Positions 1 to 7,393 of a DNA stretch of 11,963 bases are shown piece by piece. The stretch comes from an uncultured Oscillospiraceae bacterium. GTDB taxonomy: Bacteria > Bacillota > Clostridia > Oscillospirales > Oscillospiraceae. The notes under the pieces are model-generated. The model ran no database searches, was not told the origin of the DNA, and worked only from the letters and a program-made list of their open reading frames with translations. The stretch lies in NCBI GenBank assembly GCA_934511545.1, contig CAKSWM010000018.1, positions 1 to 11,963 of the forward strand. The letters run 5' to 3'. The first letter of the stretch is position 1. Each line of letters starts with the position of its first letter. Made by a program: the position numbers and the translations under genes.

Positions 1-255
1 CTCCATGAAATAGTCGTAGACCTCGGCAAGCAGCGCCTCGTCGTCCACGGAGCCGAAATACTGGTCGCCGTTTTCCTCCTCCAGCGCCTCCAGGATTATC
101 ATTCCGTAATCCGGGTCGTCCTCGTCCATGTCCGCGGGCAGGAAAGCCATATACTGCTTGTCCTTATAGTCTATTGTATCCAAAAGCTCCAGTTCAAATT
201 CGTTGCCGTCATCGTCTGTTATGGTGATGTAGTCGCTTCCGAACTCCTCGCTCAT
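1..255 (-). CDS. DUF1292 family protein (YrzB-like), 3' end outside the window
   Basis: The first 85 codons are visible and the reading frame runs off the window edge at position 1 without a stop. The product is very acidic and opens MSEEFGSDYITITDDDGNEF, the usual start of DUF1292 proteins: a short beta-rich stretch that reads like 'I.I.DDDGNE.ELE.LDT..Y..K.Y.AFLPAD'. It then has a D/E-rich segment and the pattern 'IILEALEEENGDQYFGSVDDEALLAEVYDYF'-like in layout. Such proteins are small (about 85-110 residues), cytosolic and of unknown function, and in Bacillota they often sit near ruvX/alaS. Here the gene is divergent from mfd. The ATG at 253-255 has a GGAGG-type ribosome binding site (minus strand, about 264-269) at good spacing. 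The family call is firm; the function is unknown. Confidence 0.85.
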   Translation of the reverse strand, partial: MSEEFGSDYITITDDDGNEFELELLDTIDYKDKQYMAFLPADMDEDDPDYGMIILEALEEENGDQYFGSVDDEALLAEVYDYFME

Positions 256-347
256 ATTATAGTTCCTCCAATCGGATTTGATGTTGGATCAATTGCCGGT
301 ATGATGCAAAGCCATGGTCTAAATTATACTACCGTGCCGACATCTAT

Positions 348-376
348 ATAATACCCCAACTGCGGCAATAAATCAA
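348..376 (-). promoter_or_regulatory. Probable promoter of the DUF1292 gene
   Basis: On the minus strand TTGATT (371-376) and TATTAT (348-353) are separated by exactly 17 bases, giving a leader of roughly 85 nt. A perfect TATAAT also lies closer to the gene (323-328, minus) but has only a poor -35 partner (TTATAT), so it is a second candidate. Confidence 0.45.
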
Positions 377-408
377 GACGCGCGTACGGACTGGCACAGC
401 TTTTTCGC

Positions 409-437
409 TTGCAATTGCGGGCGCTTCGTAGTAGAAT
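409..437 (+). promoter_or_regulatory. Probable sigma-A-type promoter of mfd
   Basis: TTGCAA (409-414) and TAGAAT (432-437) are separated by 17 bases. Transcription would start near 444, about 15 nt before the chosen mfd start codon, leaving a short leader that contains the AAAGGA ribosome binding site (448-453). Confidence 0.55.
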
Positions 438-458
438 ACTTCGGCTGAAAGGATTTTG

Positions 459-3400
459 ATGACCATGAAGCTGATTGCTCAGGCGATACTGAATAACCCG
501 AGTCTGAACCCCCTCCCCGCAATGCTGGAAGGGGGCGCTTTGCCTGCCCTCGTTTCCGGTCTCGGCAGCGTCCACCGCGCAAATCTTGCCTCTGCTATGT
601 ACCTTCGCTTTGAAAGGCCGGTGGTTATAGTCTGTCCGGACGAGACCGCCTGCGAGAACATGTGCCGCGATGTTGAGTCATACACGGGCGTAAGTCCGGT
701 GCTTCTGACGAGCCGCGACCTTACGCTCTATACGGCGGACAGCGTCTCGCGCCAGAACGAGCAGAAGCGCGTTGCGGCGCTGGCGGCTCTCGCCTCCGGC
801 GAAGCGCCCGTGACCGTCTGCACCGTTTCGGGACTGATCCAACGCGCCCCGGACAGGGAGAGCATGACGCGCTGTATGCTGACGCTGACGCCGATGCAGC
901 ATATTTCGCCGGAGCAGATCGAGCGCATACTTATCCGCAACGGATATTCCGTCTGCGAACAGGTCGAGGGGCCCGGACAGTTCTCGCGCCGCGGCGGCAT
1001 ACTCGACTTTTTCTCCCCGTCATACCCGAACCCCGTGCGCATCGAGTTCTGGGGCGACGATATAGACAGCATCAACTTTTTCGATATCGAGAGCCAGAGG
1101 CGGACGGAAATGCTCGAAAACGTGCGTCTGCTGCCCGCGGCGGAAACTCTGCCCTCCATGTGTCCCGGCGGCGAAACGGCGCTTGCGGACGGGCTTGAGG
1201 CGCTTTTGCGCCATATAAGCGCGCGCAGCGCGAAATACGACGGCGCAAAGCTTGCCGAGACCCTTCGGGCGGACGCCGAAAGGCTCCGCAGCGGAGCTTC
1301 CCTGTCCTCAGCGGACAGATATATGGAGCTTATATACCCGAAGTTTTCTACCGCGCTGGACTATCTTCCGGAGGACGCCATCGTTTTTCTTGACCAGCCG
1401 CCGAAGCTCACGGAGTGTGCGGACGGATATGAAAAACAGATGAACGAGGACATAAAAAGTCTCGTCCGGAGCGGATATATCCCCGGGAAAATATCCAATT
1501 TTTATATGTCCTGGGAGGAATGCTGCCAGCGTCTGGCCGACTGGCCGGTCGTGATGGGCGATTCCTTCACCGTCGGAAAATATCCGATGGAGCTGCGCTC
1601 GGTCATCGGGCTGGTATGCAAGCAGCTTCCGGGCTACGGCGGCAGCGCGGACACCGCCGCCGGGGACGTGCGGCATTATATAAACAGCGGCTACCGCGTC
1701 GTTGTCCTCGCGGGGGACGAGCGCAGGGCGAACCTGCTGCGCGATTTCTTCGCGGAAAAGGGCATATCCTCATACGTCGATACAAAGCTCTCGTCCCTGC
1801 CCGACGAAGGCCGGTGCTGCATTTCCGTCGGCGGTCTTTCCGCGGGATACGAGTATCCGGAGATGAAGCTTGCCTTAATAACGGACGCGCAGATGTCCAG
1901 AGGGGCGCTGAAACGGCCGAAGCGCAGGAAGGCGGCTTCCGACCGCGTAAGGCTCCAGAGCTATGCGGACCTGTCCGTCGGCGACCTCGTCGTCCACGAG
2001 CACCACGGCATAGGCCGCTTCGCGGGCATCTTCAAAATGCCGGTGGACGGCATTCAGAAAGATTATATCAAGATCTGCTATGCGGGAACGGACAGCCTTT
2101 ATGTCCCCGCGACGCAGCTCGACCTTGTTTCAAAATATATCGGCGCGGGAGGCGACGACAAGCCCGTCCGCCTTTCAAAGATGGGCGGAACGGACTGGAC
2201 AAAGACGAAATCCCGCGCAAAGGCCGCCGCGCGCGACATGGCCGACGGCCTTATAAAGCTCTATGCCGAGCGCAGGCGCACGCCGGGCCATGCCTTTGCG
2301 CCCGACTCCCCTTGGCAGACGGAGTTTGAAGAGCGCTTCGGCTATACCGAGACGGACGACCAGCTCCGCTGCATCGCGGAGATCAAGAAGGATATGGAAT
2401 CCTCCGTCCCGATGGACCGCCTGCTCTGCGGAGACGTCGGCTTCGGTAAGACGGAGGTCGCTCTGCGTGCCGTCATGAAATGCGTGCTCGACGGAAAGCA
2501 GGCGGCGATACTTGTCCCGACGACGGTGCTCGCGCAGCAGCATTACCAGACCGCGATGCAGCGCTTCTTCGGTTTTCCCGTCACGATATCCGTCCTGTCC
2601 CGGTTCCGGACGGCGTCCCAGCTCAAACAGACGCTCAAGGATATAGCCGACGGCACCGTCGATATCGTGATCGGCACGCACAAGCTGCTTCAGAAGGACG
2701 TCCGCTTCAAGGATCTGGGCCTGCTCATCGTTGACGAAGAGCAGCGCTTCGGCGTCAGTCACAAGGAGCATATCAAGGAAATGAGCCGCAACGTGGACGT
2801 TCTGACGCTCTCGGCAACGCCGATACCGCGCACGCTGAACATGGCGCTTTCCGGTCTGCGCGACATGTCCACGATCGAGGAACCGCCGCAGGACCGTCTG
2901 CCGGTACAGACCTTCGTTATGGAGCACGACTGGAACGTCGTCTGCGATGCGATACGCCGCGAGCTCCAGCGCGGCGGGCAGGTATATTACCTGCACAACC
3001 GCGTCGAGAATATAGAACAGACGGCATCGCGCCTTTCCGCGATGCTGGAAAACGCGACCGTGGCCGTGGCGCACGGACAGATGGACCAGGATCAGCTTGC
3101 GGAGGTCATGGAGAGCGTCGCCGACGGCACGACACAGGTGCTCGTCTGCACGACGATAATCGAAACGGGCATCGACATCCCGAACGTCAATACCCTGATA
3201 ATCGAGGACGCGGATAAGCTCGGCCTTGCCCAGCTCCACCAGATACGCGGCCGCGTCGGCCGGTCGTCGCGCAGGGCGAGCGCATATCTGACCTTCCGGA
3301 AAAACAAGGTGCTCTCGGAGGTGGCGGAAAAGCGGCTCGAGGCGATACGCGAGTTTGCCGAGTTCAACTCCGGCTTCCGCATCGCCATGCGCGACCTTGA

Positions 3401-3992
3401 GATACGCGGAGCGGGAAATCTTCTCGGCTCCGAGCAGTCGGGATATCTGACGGACGTCGGATACGACATGTATCTCAAGCTTCTGGAGGAGGCCGTGCTT
3501 GAAAAGCGCGGCGAGAAGCCGGAAAAGCGCACGGAGTGCGCGGCGGATCTCGCCGTTTCTGCGAACATCCCGGAGCGCTATGTGTCCTCTCCGGAGATAC
3601 GCATGGACCTTTACCGGCGCATCGCGCTCATAAGAACGGAGGAGGAGGCCGACGACCTGACCGACGAGCTCATCGACCGTTTCGGCGATCCCCCGCCGGA
3701 GGTAAACACGCTTGTCCACGTCGCGCTTCTGCGCGGCGAGGCTTCGCGCGCGGGGATAACGGACATAAGCCAGAAGGCGGGCTTCCTGCGCTTCAAGCTC
3801 GGCGATTTCGACATGGAGCGGGTGTCCCTGCTCTACGGACAGCCGCAGTATAAGGGCCGCGTCAAGGTCGAAGCCGGAAACGAGCCCTGCATCAGCCTGA
3901 AGCTCAAAAGCAAGATGCGCATACTGTCCGAGGCGCGCGCTTTTGTCGAGGCCTATGACGGAACCAAAAACGAACAAACTGTAAATTCATAG
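459..3992 (+). CDS. mfd: Transcription-repair coupling factor Mfd
   Basis: This is a full-length Mfd of 1177 residues; the family is usually about 1150-1200. Mfd is a cytosolic ATP-driven DNA translocase that pushes stalled RNA polymerase off DNA and recruits UvrA for nucleotide excision repair. In order there are: a UvrB-like N-terminal region (to about residue 350) with the FSRRGGILDFFSP motif; the RNA polymerase-interacting domain near residue 507 (GDLVVHEHHGIGRFAGI); Walker A GDVGFGKTE near 657; the Walker B/DEAD-box equivalent DEEQRFGV near 757; SATPIPRTLNMAL near 784; helicase motif VI QIRGRVGR near 930; and the C-terminal TRCF domain (about 1017-1150). An AAAGGA site (448-453) sits 5 nt before ATG 459. 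An in-frame TTG (456) and ATG (465) are alternatives. It is followed by a secreted foldase gene with its own promoter. Confidence 0.97.
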   Translation: MTMKLIAQAILNNPSLNPLPAMLEGGALPALVSGLGSVHRANLASAMYLRFERPVVIVCPDETACENMCRDVESYTGVSPVLLTSRDLTLYTADSVSRQNEQKRVAALAALASGEAPVTVCTVSGLIQRAPDRESMTRCMLTLTPMQHISPEQIERILIRNGYSVCEQVEGPGQFSRRGGILDFFSPSYPNPVRIEFWGDDIDSINFFDIESQRRTEMLENVRLLPAAETLPSMCPGGETALADGLEALLRHISARSAKYDGAKLAETLRADAERLRSGASLSSADRYMELIYPKFSTALDYLPEDAIVFLDQPPKLTECADGYEKQMNEDIKSLVRSGYIPGKISNFYMSWEECCQRLADWPVVMGDSFTVGKYPMELRSVIGLVCKQLPGYGGSADTAAGDVRHYINSGYRVVVLAGDERRANLLRDFFAEKGISSYVDTKLSSLPDEGRCCISVGGLSAGYEYPEMKLALITDAQMSRGALKRPKRRKAASDRVRLQSYADLSVGDLVVHEHHGIGRFAGIFKMPVDGIQKDYIKICYAGTDSLYVPATQLDLVSKYIGAGGDDKPVRLSKMGGTDWTKTKSRAKAAARDMADGLIKLYAERRRTPGHAFAPDSPWQTEFEERFGYTETDDQLRCIAEIKKDMESSVPMDRLLCGDVGFGKTEVALRAVMKCVLDGKQAAILVPTTVLAQQHYQTAMQRFFGFPVTISVLSRFRTASQLKQTLKDIADGTVDIVIGTHKLLQKDVRFKDLGLLIVDEEQRFGVSHKEHIKEMSRNVDVLTLSATPIPRTLNMALSGLRDMSTIEEPPQDRLPVQTFVMEHDWNVVCDAIRRELQRGGQVYYLHNRVENIEQTASRLSAMLENATVAVAHGQMDQDQLAEVMESVADGTTQVLVCTTIIETGIDIPNVNTLIIEDADKLGLAQLHQIRGRVGRSSRRASAYLTFRKNKVLSEVAEKRLEAIREFAEFNSGFRIAMRDLEIRGAGNLLGSEQSGYLTDVGYDMYLKLLEEAVLEKRGEKPEKRTECAADLAVSANIPERYVSSPEIRMDLYRRIALIRTEEEADDLTDELIDRFGDPPPEVNTLVHVALLRGEASRAGITDISQKAGFLRFKLGDFDMERVSLLYGQPQYKGRVKVEAGNEPCISLKLKSKMRILSEARAFVEAYDGTKNEQTVNS

Positions 3993-4001
3993 ACGCCCGT
4001 G

Positions 4002-4030
4002 TTGCGATTTTCCCGGCGGCGGGCTATAAT
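4002..4030 (+). promoter_or_regulatory. Promoter of the foldase lipoprotein gene
   Basis: TTGCGA (4002-4007) and a perfect TATAAT (4025-4030) are separated by 17 bases, in the 80-bp gap after the mfd stop. The foldase gene can therefore be transcribed independently of mfd. No terminator hairpin is visible between the two genes, so read-through from mfd is also likely. Confidence 0.65.
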
Positions 4031-4072
4031 TACAAGCATCATTCACACAAGCGGACTTTTAAGGAGAAAACG

Positions 4073-5248
4073 ATGAAAAGAACGATTTCAGCAATACTGG
4101 TCCTGACGCTGCTCGCGGCCCTGCTCTGCGGCTGCTCCGGCAGCGAGGTCAGAAACTACACCGACCCGACGGAAGCTCCCGCAGAGGAGACCGATGACCC
4201 CGCAGAGGTGACGGAAGCTCCCGCCGAGGATAACGATATCCCCGACTATACCTATGCCTACGAGAAATACGATCCCGACACTGTTGTAATGACGATAGAC
4301 GGCGAGCCCGTGTACTGGGACGAATATTTCTACTGGATGATGGACGCGATGTACCTTGTCGCCTATTATTACGATTATGTGACGGACTGGAACGCGGCCT
4401 GCGCCTTCGATTCGTCCATGACCTATGACGAGTATATCGGGCAATATGCCAACAGCACGGTCAAAATGTACCACAGCATGGAGAACAAGGCCAAAGAGCT
4501 CGGCATCACCATGACGGACGAGAACAACGCATATATCGACGAGCTCTGGCAGGAGGACGTTGAAAACGTCGGTTCCGAGGAGGACCTCATCGAGAGGATA
4601 AAACAGGTATACCTGACGAAGGACCTCTATTATTACATCAACACGATCTCCGTGCTGGCGGATTCCACCTTCAACGAGCTTTACGGCGAGACCGGTGAAA
4701 AGCTCAGCGAGGAGGACATCATAAACTACGGCGAGGACTCCGGCTATATCCGCGTCAAGCACATCCTCTTCAAGACGACCGACGACGAGGGCAACGCGCT
4801 CACGGACGAGGAGGTCGCCGAGAAGAAAAAGAACGCCGAGGAGGTCCTGGCTCAGCTTGCCTCCGCCGGAAGCAGCGAGGAGCTTGAGACCCTGTTCGAC
4901 CAGTTCATGAACGAATATTCGGAGGACACCGGACTCACCGTCTATCCGGACGGCTATTGCTTCACTGCCGGGGATATGGTTGAGGAGTTCATGACCGCCA
5001 GCGCTTCTCTCGGCGAATACGAGCTGTCGGAGCTTGTCTCCAGTGAGTTCGGATATCATATCATCCTGCGCCTGCCGCTGCGCACGGCCGACGTGCCCAT
5101 CAACGACGGCACCAACGATCTGCGCTATCTTGCGGCGAGCGACATGTTCAACGCCAACGTCGAAAGCTGGGCCGAGGAGGCCGAGGTCGTCTGGGCCGAG
5201 GGCTTTGAGGATATTACCCCGGCGAAGATATTTGCCGTAAGCGAGTGA
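4073..5248 (+). CDS. Lipoprotein peptidyl-prolyl isomerase, parvulin/PpiC type (PrsA/SurA-like foldase)
   Basis: The 391-residue product is a predicted extracytoplasmic foldase anchored by a lipid. Residues 1-21 form a lipoprotein signal peptide (KR, a hydrophobic run, then lipobox LCGC with Cys21 as the lipidated residue). An acidic, low-complexity linker follows with TEAPAE twice (about residues 32-55). A SurA_N-like segment starts at 'VVMTIDGEPVYWDEYFYWM' (about 75-95). A parvulin domain runs from 'YIRVKHILFK' (about 223) through 'YSEDTGLTVYPDGY' to 'SSEFGYHIILRL' (about 322-334), matching the ends of PF00639/PF13145-type domains. A short C-terminal tail remains. AAGGAG (4061-4066) lies 6 nt before the ATG. 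It probably helps fold exported proteins at the outer face of the membrane. The symbol prsA is not assigned because several paralogous foldase families exist in Clostridia. Confidence 0.88.
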   Translation: MKRTISAILVLTLLAALLCGCSGSEVRNYTDPTEAPAEETDDPAEVTEAPAEDNDIPDYTYAYEKYDPDTVVMTIDGEPVYWDEYFYWMMDAMYLVAYYYDYVTDWNAACAFDSSMTYDEYIGQYANSTVKMYHSMENKAKELGITMTDENNAYIDELWQEDVENVGSEEDLIERIKQVYLTKDLYYYINTISVLADSTFNELYGETGEKLSEEDIINYGEDSGYIRVKHILFKTTDDEGNALTDEEVAEKKKNAEEVLAQLASAGSSEELETLFDQFMNEYSEDTGLTVYPDGYCFTAGDMVEEFMTASASLGEYELSELVSSEFGYHIILRLPLRTADVPINDGTNDLRYLAASDMFNANVESWAEEAEVVWAEGFEDITPAKIFAVSE

Positions 5249-5270
5249 GAGCATTAAAAACCTGAAAATT

Positions 5271-5316
5271 AAAACCGAAGCGGCGTACACATGTACGAAG
5301 CTTCGGTTTTTTATTA
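5271..5316 (+). terminator. Rho-independent terminator after the foldase gene
   Basis: AAAACCGAAGC (5271-5281) pairs perfectly with GCTTCGGTTTT (5300-5310), followed by T-rich sequence. The apical part (5285-5296) is itself a small palindrome, GTACA-CA-TGTAC. It begins 22 nt after the stop codon. T-rich sequence on the other strand means it may also stop transcription arriving from the deacetylase side. Confidence 0.85.
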
Positions 5317-5350
5317 TTTTATTTATTTATTTTTTCCTTTTATCTTTTTT

Positions 5351-5494
5351 CTGGATGTTATCCAGCGTGCGTCTGCTCCGCAGGGGGTAACTTTTCTTGC
5401 TCGTGCAAGAAAAGTCACCAAAAGAACACGCCAAAAGGGGACTCTTGCGAGCCGTCCCCTTTTGGATTTCCCCTCCTAAGACATGGACGGGTAC
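5351..5494 (+). repeat. Left inverted half of the element
   Basis: This half is a chain of hairpins: CTGGATGTTATCCAG (5351-5365); CTGC-TCC-GCAG just inward; an 11-bp stem ACTTTTCTTGC/GCAAGAAAAGT with loop TCGT (5390-5415); a 12-bp stem at 5431-5442/5454-5465; and then the unpaired 24-nt inner repeat (5471-5494), which matches 5756-5779 inverted. Most differences from the right half lie in hairpin loops or are compensated within stems. Confidence 0.8.
5431..5465 (+). repeat. 12-bp stem hairpin of the left half
   Basis: CCAAAAGGGGAC (5431-5442) pairs perfectly with GTCCCCTTTTGG (5454-5465). The 11-nt loop holds a further short pairing (TC/GA around TTGC). It is the counterpart of the hairpin at 5785-5819. 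Confidence 0.85.
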
Positions 5495-5755
5495 GGGTGT
5501 GACCAGCAGCTCAAAATGCACCGGCCCTGAAAAGCAAGTGCTATTCTCCACGTTGAAACAATCGTGCTGCTATCGCTACGCACGAAGCGTCGAAAGTGAC
5601 AGCTTATCGCTCCGCTGGGCTCTCGGATGAGAAAAAAGCGCCAACCATCGCACAACGAAAATACTACCGCGCGTGGCGTGAGCAACGCGGTTGTTTAAAC
5701 GTAACGATTTGTAAAGCCCTTTTCGCTCCGGAAATTGCTATTTCTATTTCAAACG
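5495..5755. other. Core of the inverted-repeat element; no gene recognised
   Basis: This 261-bp stretch lies between the inner inverted repeats. It holds only short open frames of about 60-80 codons on both strands, with no ribosome binding site of note and no recognisable protein motif, so no coding sequence is called. Small features are an ACGC/GCGT hairpin near 5580-5592, a near-direct repeat TATCGCT-N-CGC (around 5571 and 5605) and a GTTTAAAC palindrome near 5693-5700. A small structured RNA cannot be excluded. Confidence 0.4.
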
Positions 5756-5899
5756 GTACCCGTCCATGTTTTAGGAGGGTGATTCTTAAGAGGGGCGGCT
5801 TGCAAAAGCCCCTCTTAAGCCTGTTCTTTTGGTGACTTTTCTTGCAGGAGCAAGAAAAGTTACCCCCTGCGGAGCAGACGCAGTCTGGATGCTATCCAG
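5756..5899 (-). repeat. Right inverted half of the element
   Basis: This is the mirror image of 5351-5494: inner repeat 5756-5779; 12-bp stem hairpin 5785-5819; 11-bp stem ACTTTTCTTGC/GCAAGAAAAGT with loop AGGA (5835-5860); and the end hairpin CTGGATGCTATCCAG (5885-5899). An extra small stem CAGAC/GTCTG is possible next to the end hairpin and is broken in the left half. Its outer 52 bp recur in the same orientation at 7517-7568 (50/52). Confidence 0.8.
5785..5819 (-). repeat. 12-bp stem hairpin of the right half
   Basis: CTTAAGAGGGGC (5785-5796) pairs perfectly with GCCCCTCTTAAG (5808-5819). On the minus strand it aligns without gaps to the 5431-5465 hairpin. The 12 differences are six paired substitutions, so the stem is kept while the sequence changed. 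Confidence 0.85.
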
Positions 5900-5920
5900 A
5901 TTAAAGATAATAAGATAAAG

Positions 5921-5974
5921 CGAGCAAGAAAAGTGCCTCTCCGAAGGAAACCCAGCTTGGTAAAGCTAAAAGGA
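5921..5974 (+). repeat. Short hairpin module (copy 1, truncated)
   Basis: This copy aligns without gaps to 7449-7500 (46/52). It starts abruptly at CGAGCAAGAAAAGT, that is, at the loop of the ACTTTTCTTGC/GCAAGAAAAGT hairpin, so only the right arm of that hairpin is present. It contains a mini-hairpin CCGAAGG (5941-5947) and AGCTT-GGTA-AAGCT (5954-5967), and ends in an A-rich tract. It lies in the 3' flank of the deacetylase gene. Confidence 0.65.
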
Positions 5975-6019
5975 AAAAACAGAAGGAAAAAGATGAAGAA
6001 AATCCCCCCTGTATCCCCC

Positions 6020-6031
6020 GCTCGGCAGAGC
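6020..6031 (-). repeat. Small hairpin just past the deacetylase stop, related to the short modules
   Basis: GCTC-GGCA-GAGC followed by TAAAAA on the plus strand resembles the GCTT-GGTA-AAGC-TAAAA part of the short hairpin modules, with the innermost pair changed from T-A to C-G. On the minus strand it falls 12 nt after the deacetylase stop and could form the 3' end of that mRNA, but the following bases are G-rich rather than T-rich, so it is not a standard terminator. Confidence 0.4.
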
Positions 6032-6043
6032 TAAAAATCAAAA

Positions 6044-7330
6044 TCAAAAAGACAAATACTGCGCCATCCACCTGATAAGCTCCGCGCACTCGGCGCGGGT
6101 CATCGCGCTCTGCGGACGGAAAAGCTCGACATCGTTCTTCGAGCGGAAGCCGCCGCTGCGGAAAAAGCTGTCCGCGCTGCCGCTGCGTATGAACGAAACG
6201 CTCTCCCGCGCCCACGGGCTGATGCGGTCGTCGTCCGTATAGATCCCGATGCGGCCGCACGGAGAGAAGCGGAAGCCGAGCACCCTCGCGGCGACGACAT
6301 AGAACTGCTCACGGGTTATCTCTTCGCCGGGCAGGAACGTGCCGTCCTCAAACCCGGTCACATATCCACTTTCCGCGCACCAGGCGACGGCGGGGGCGTA
6401 CCATTCATCGCCGGAGACGTCCGAAAACACGTCTCCCGCCCCGCCTTCAGGCGCGGGAGAGCCGAAGAGCCGGTGTATGACGGAGGCCGCCATTGCGCGT
6501 GTCAGGCGTCCGTTCGGGTCAAAGCCGTTTCCGGAGCCGCGCATGAGGCCGTTTTGAAGGACATAGGCGATATCGACGCTGGCCCAGCCGGGGTCCGGCC
6601 CTCCCGTGAGGTCCTCCGCTCCGGCATAGGTGTGCCCGGCGGAGAGATGAACGCCGCGGAGCCGGAAAAGCTCCTCCACCGTCACGAATTCATAGCCCTC
6701 GGCGCGGAGCGTGTCTATCAGCCGCAGAGCGGCGTTCACGTTCTCCATGCCGTGCTGGTCGTGCAGCAGCACGATGCTCCCGTCGCGTATCTGCGAAAGC
6801 GCGCGCGTGTAAAGCTCGTCCTCGGTGCAGTCCGCTCCCGCAGCGGGGTCCACGGTCCAGGTTATGAGAGGCGCGCCTATCAGCGCCTCAAGGCGCGGGT
6901 CGCTGCGCCCGTCGCCATATGGCGGACGCACCATCCAGCTGCCGGCGCCGAGGATACGGTCGAGCGCGGAGTCCGTTTTTCCGATCTCCTCGAGCACCTC
7001 TTCGTCCGAAAGCAGAGTCAGGTGCGGGTGGCTGTACGAGTGGTTGGCGATCTGGTGTCCGGCGTCGTAGGCGCGCTTTACTATCGCCGCGTTCTCGAGT
7101 ACGATATCGTCGAAGCGGTCCGTCAGCGAGTTGCCCATGACGAAAAAGGTCACCTTTGCGTTTCTCTCGTCCAGCCCGTCGAGCAGCGCGGGGGTATATT
7201 TCGGGTTTGGGCCATCATCGAAGGTGAGCGCTATGAGTTTCGGCTCCTGCGCAAAGGCACAGACGGTCAATGCGCACATAAGCGCCGCTGCCGTGATGAT
7301 CGATAAAAACCTTTTTTTCGCTCCTGTCAC
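6044..7330 (-). CDS. Secreted polysaccharide deacetylase (NodB domain) with three SLH repeats
   Basis: The 428-residue product is a predicted surface enzyme that removes N-acetyl (or similar) groups from peptidoglycan or another glycan (CE4 family). A signal peptide covers residues 1-27 (AKKR, hydrophobic run, AFA/Q cleavage). NodB motifs follow: TFDDGP (36-41, catalytic Asp and metal-binding Asp), HSYSH (H97 and H101, metal ligands), RPPYG (135-139), TWTVD (157-161) and LLHD (188-191). The fourth motif lacks the usual trailing D-W. Three S-layer homology repeats fill about 245-300, 308-360 and 365-426, each ending in an LTR/ITR/MTR-type motif, so the protein likely binds pyruvylated cell-wall polymer. 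The start is GTG at 7330, chosen because AGGAGG (7338-7343, minus) stands 8 nt upstream. The gene is bordered on both sides by hairpin repeats. Substrate is not determinable from sequence. Confidence 0.92.
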   Translation of the reverse strand: MTGAKKRFLSIITAAALMCALTVCAFAQEPKLIALTFDDGPNPKYTPALLDGLDERNAKVTFFVMGNSLTDRFDDIVLENAAIVKRAYDAGHQIANHSYSHPHLTLLSDEEVLEEIGKTDSALDRILGAGSWMVRPPYGDGRSDPRLEALIGAPLITWTVDPAAGADCTEDELYTRALSQIRDGSIVLLHDQHGMENVNAALRLIDTLRAEGYEFVTVEELFRLRGVHLSAGHTYAGAEDLTGGPDPGWASVDIAYVLQNGLMRGSGNGFDPNGRLTRAMAASVIHRLFGSPAPEGGAGDVFSDVSGDEWYAPAVAWCAESGYVTGFEDGTFLPGEEITREQFYVVAARVLGFRFSPCGRIGIYTDDDRISPWARESVSFIRSGSADSFFRSGGFRSKNDVELFRPQSAMTRAECAELIRWMAQYLSF

Positions 7331-7353
7331 GCGATCAGCCTCCTAACGGGCAT

Positions 7354-7382
7354 AGTATACTGCAAAATAGGTGAGAATACCA
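7354..7382 (-). promoter_or_regulatory. Weak promoter candidate for the deacetylase gene
   Basis: TATACT (7354-7359, minus) is a good -10 hexamer, about 10 nt upstream of the ribosome binding site. The -35 position (7377-7382, minus: TGGTAT) is poor. The quasi-palindromic repeat begins 12 bp further upstream at 7394, so the repeat abuts this promoter. Confidence 0.3.
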
Positions 7383-7393
7383 TTACTTCTTTT

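Larger units (their letters stand above)
5340..5910. mobile_element. Putative non-autonomous (MITE-like) element with long, structured inverted repeats
   Basis: Two halves in inverted orientation (5351-5494 and 5756-5899, 144 bp each, about 84% identical by hand alignment with no gaps) enclose a 261-bp core. Each half has the same order from the outside in: a 77-bp terminal repeat (71/77 identical), a 3-nt gap, a 35-nt hairpin, a 5-nt gap and a 24-bp inner inverted repeat (23/24). The inverted match continues weakly outward into 5340-5350 and 5900-5910 (TTATCTTTNNT). No transposase or convincing coding sequence lies inside, and no clear target-site duplication is seen. It lies between convergently transcribed genes. 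A related half-end at 7516-7579 shows that the family is dispersed. The mobile nature is inferred from the repeat architecture; a structured RNA or cruciform-forming regulatory repeat is the alternative. Confidence 0.6.

Noticed and set aside
2175..3977. Long open frame of 600 codons on the minus strand inside mfd
   Set aside because: It lies entirely antisense to a convincing Mfd, has no recognisable motif, and G+C-rich codon bias commonly leaves the opposite strand open.
4088..5290. 400-codon minus-strand open frame opposite the foldase gene
   Set aside because: It is antisense to a clear lipoprotein foldase with all its domains and has low-complexity V/L/G/I content typical of a shadow frame.
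5390..5415. The 11-bp ACTTTTCTTGC/GCAAGAAAAGT hairpin as a terminator
   Set aside because: The stem is not followed by a T-run on either strand, and it recurs as part of the repeat family rather than at one gene end.
5397..5835. Several 60-80-codon open frames inside the inverted-repeat element
   Set aside because: They have no good ribosome binding sites, run through hairpin stems, and are in the length range expected by chance.
5351..5899. Possible CRISPR array
   Set aside because: The repeats are inverted, not regularly spaced direct repeats with unique spacers.
5340..5910. Classical REP/BIME element
   Set aside because: The stems lack the conserved GTAG-type flank and the length and layout of enterobacterial or pseudomonad REPs, though a functional analogy is possible.
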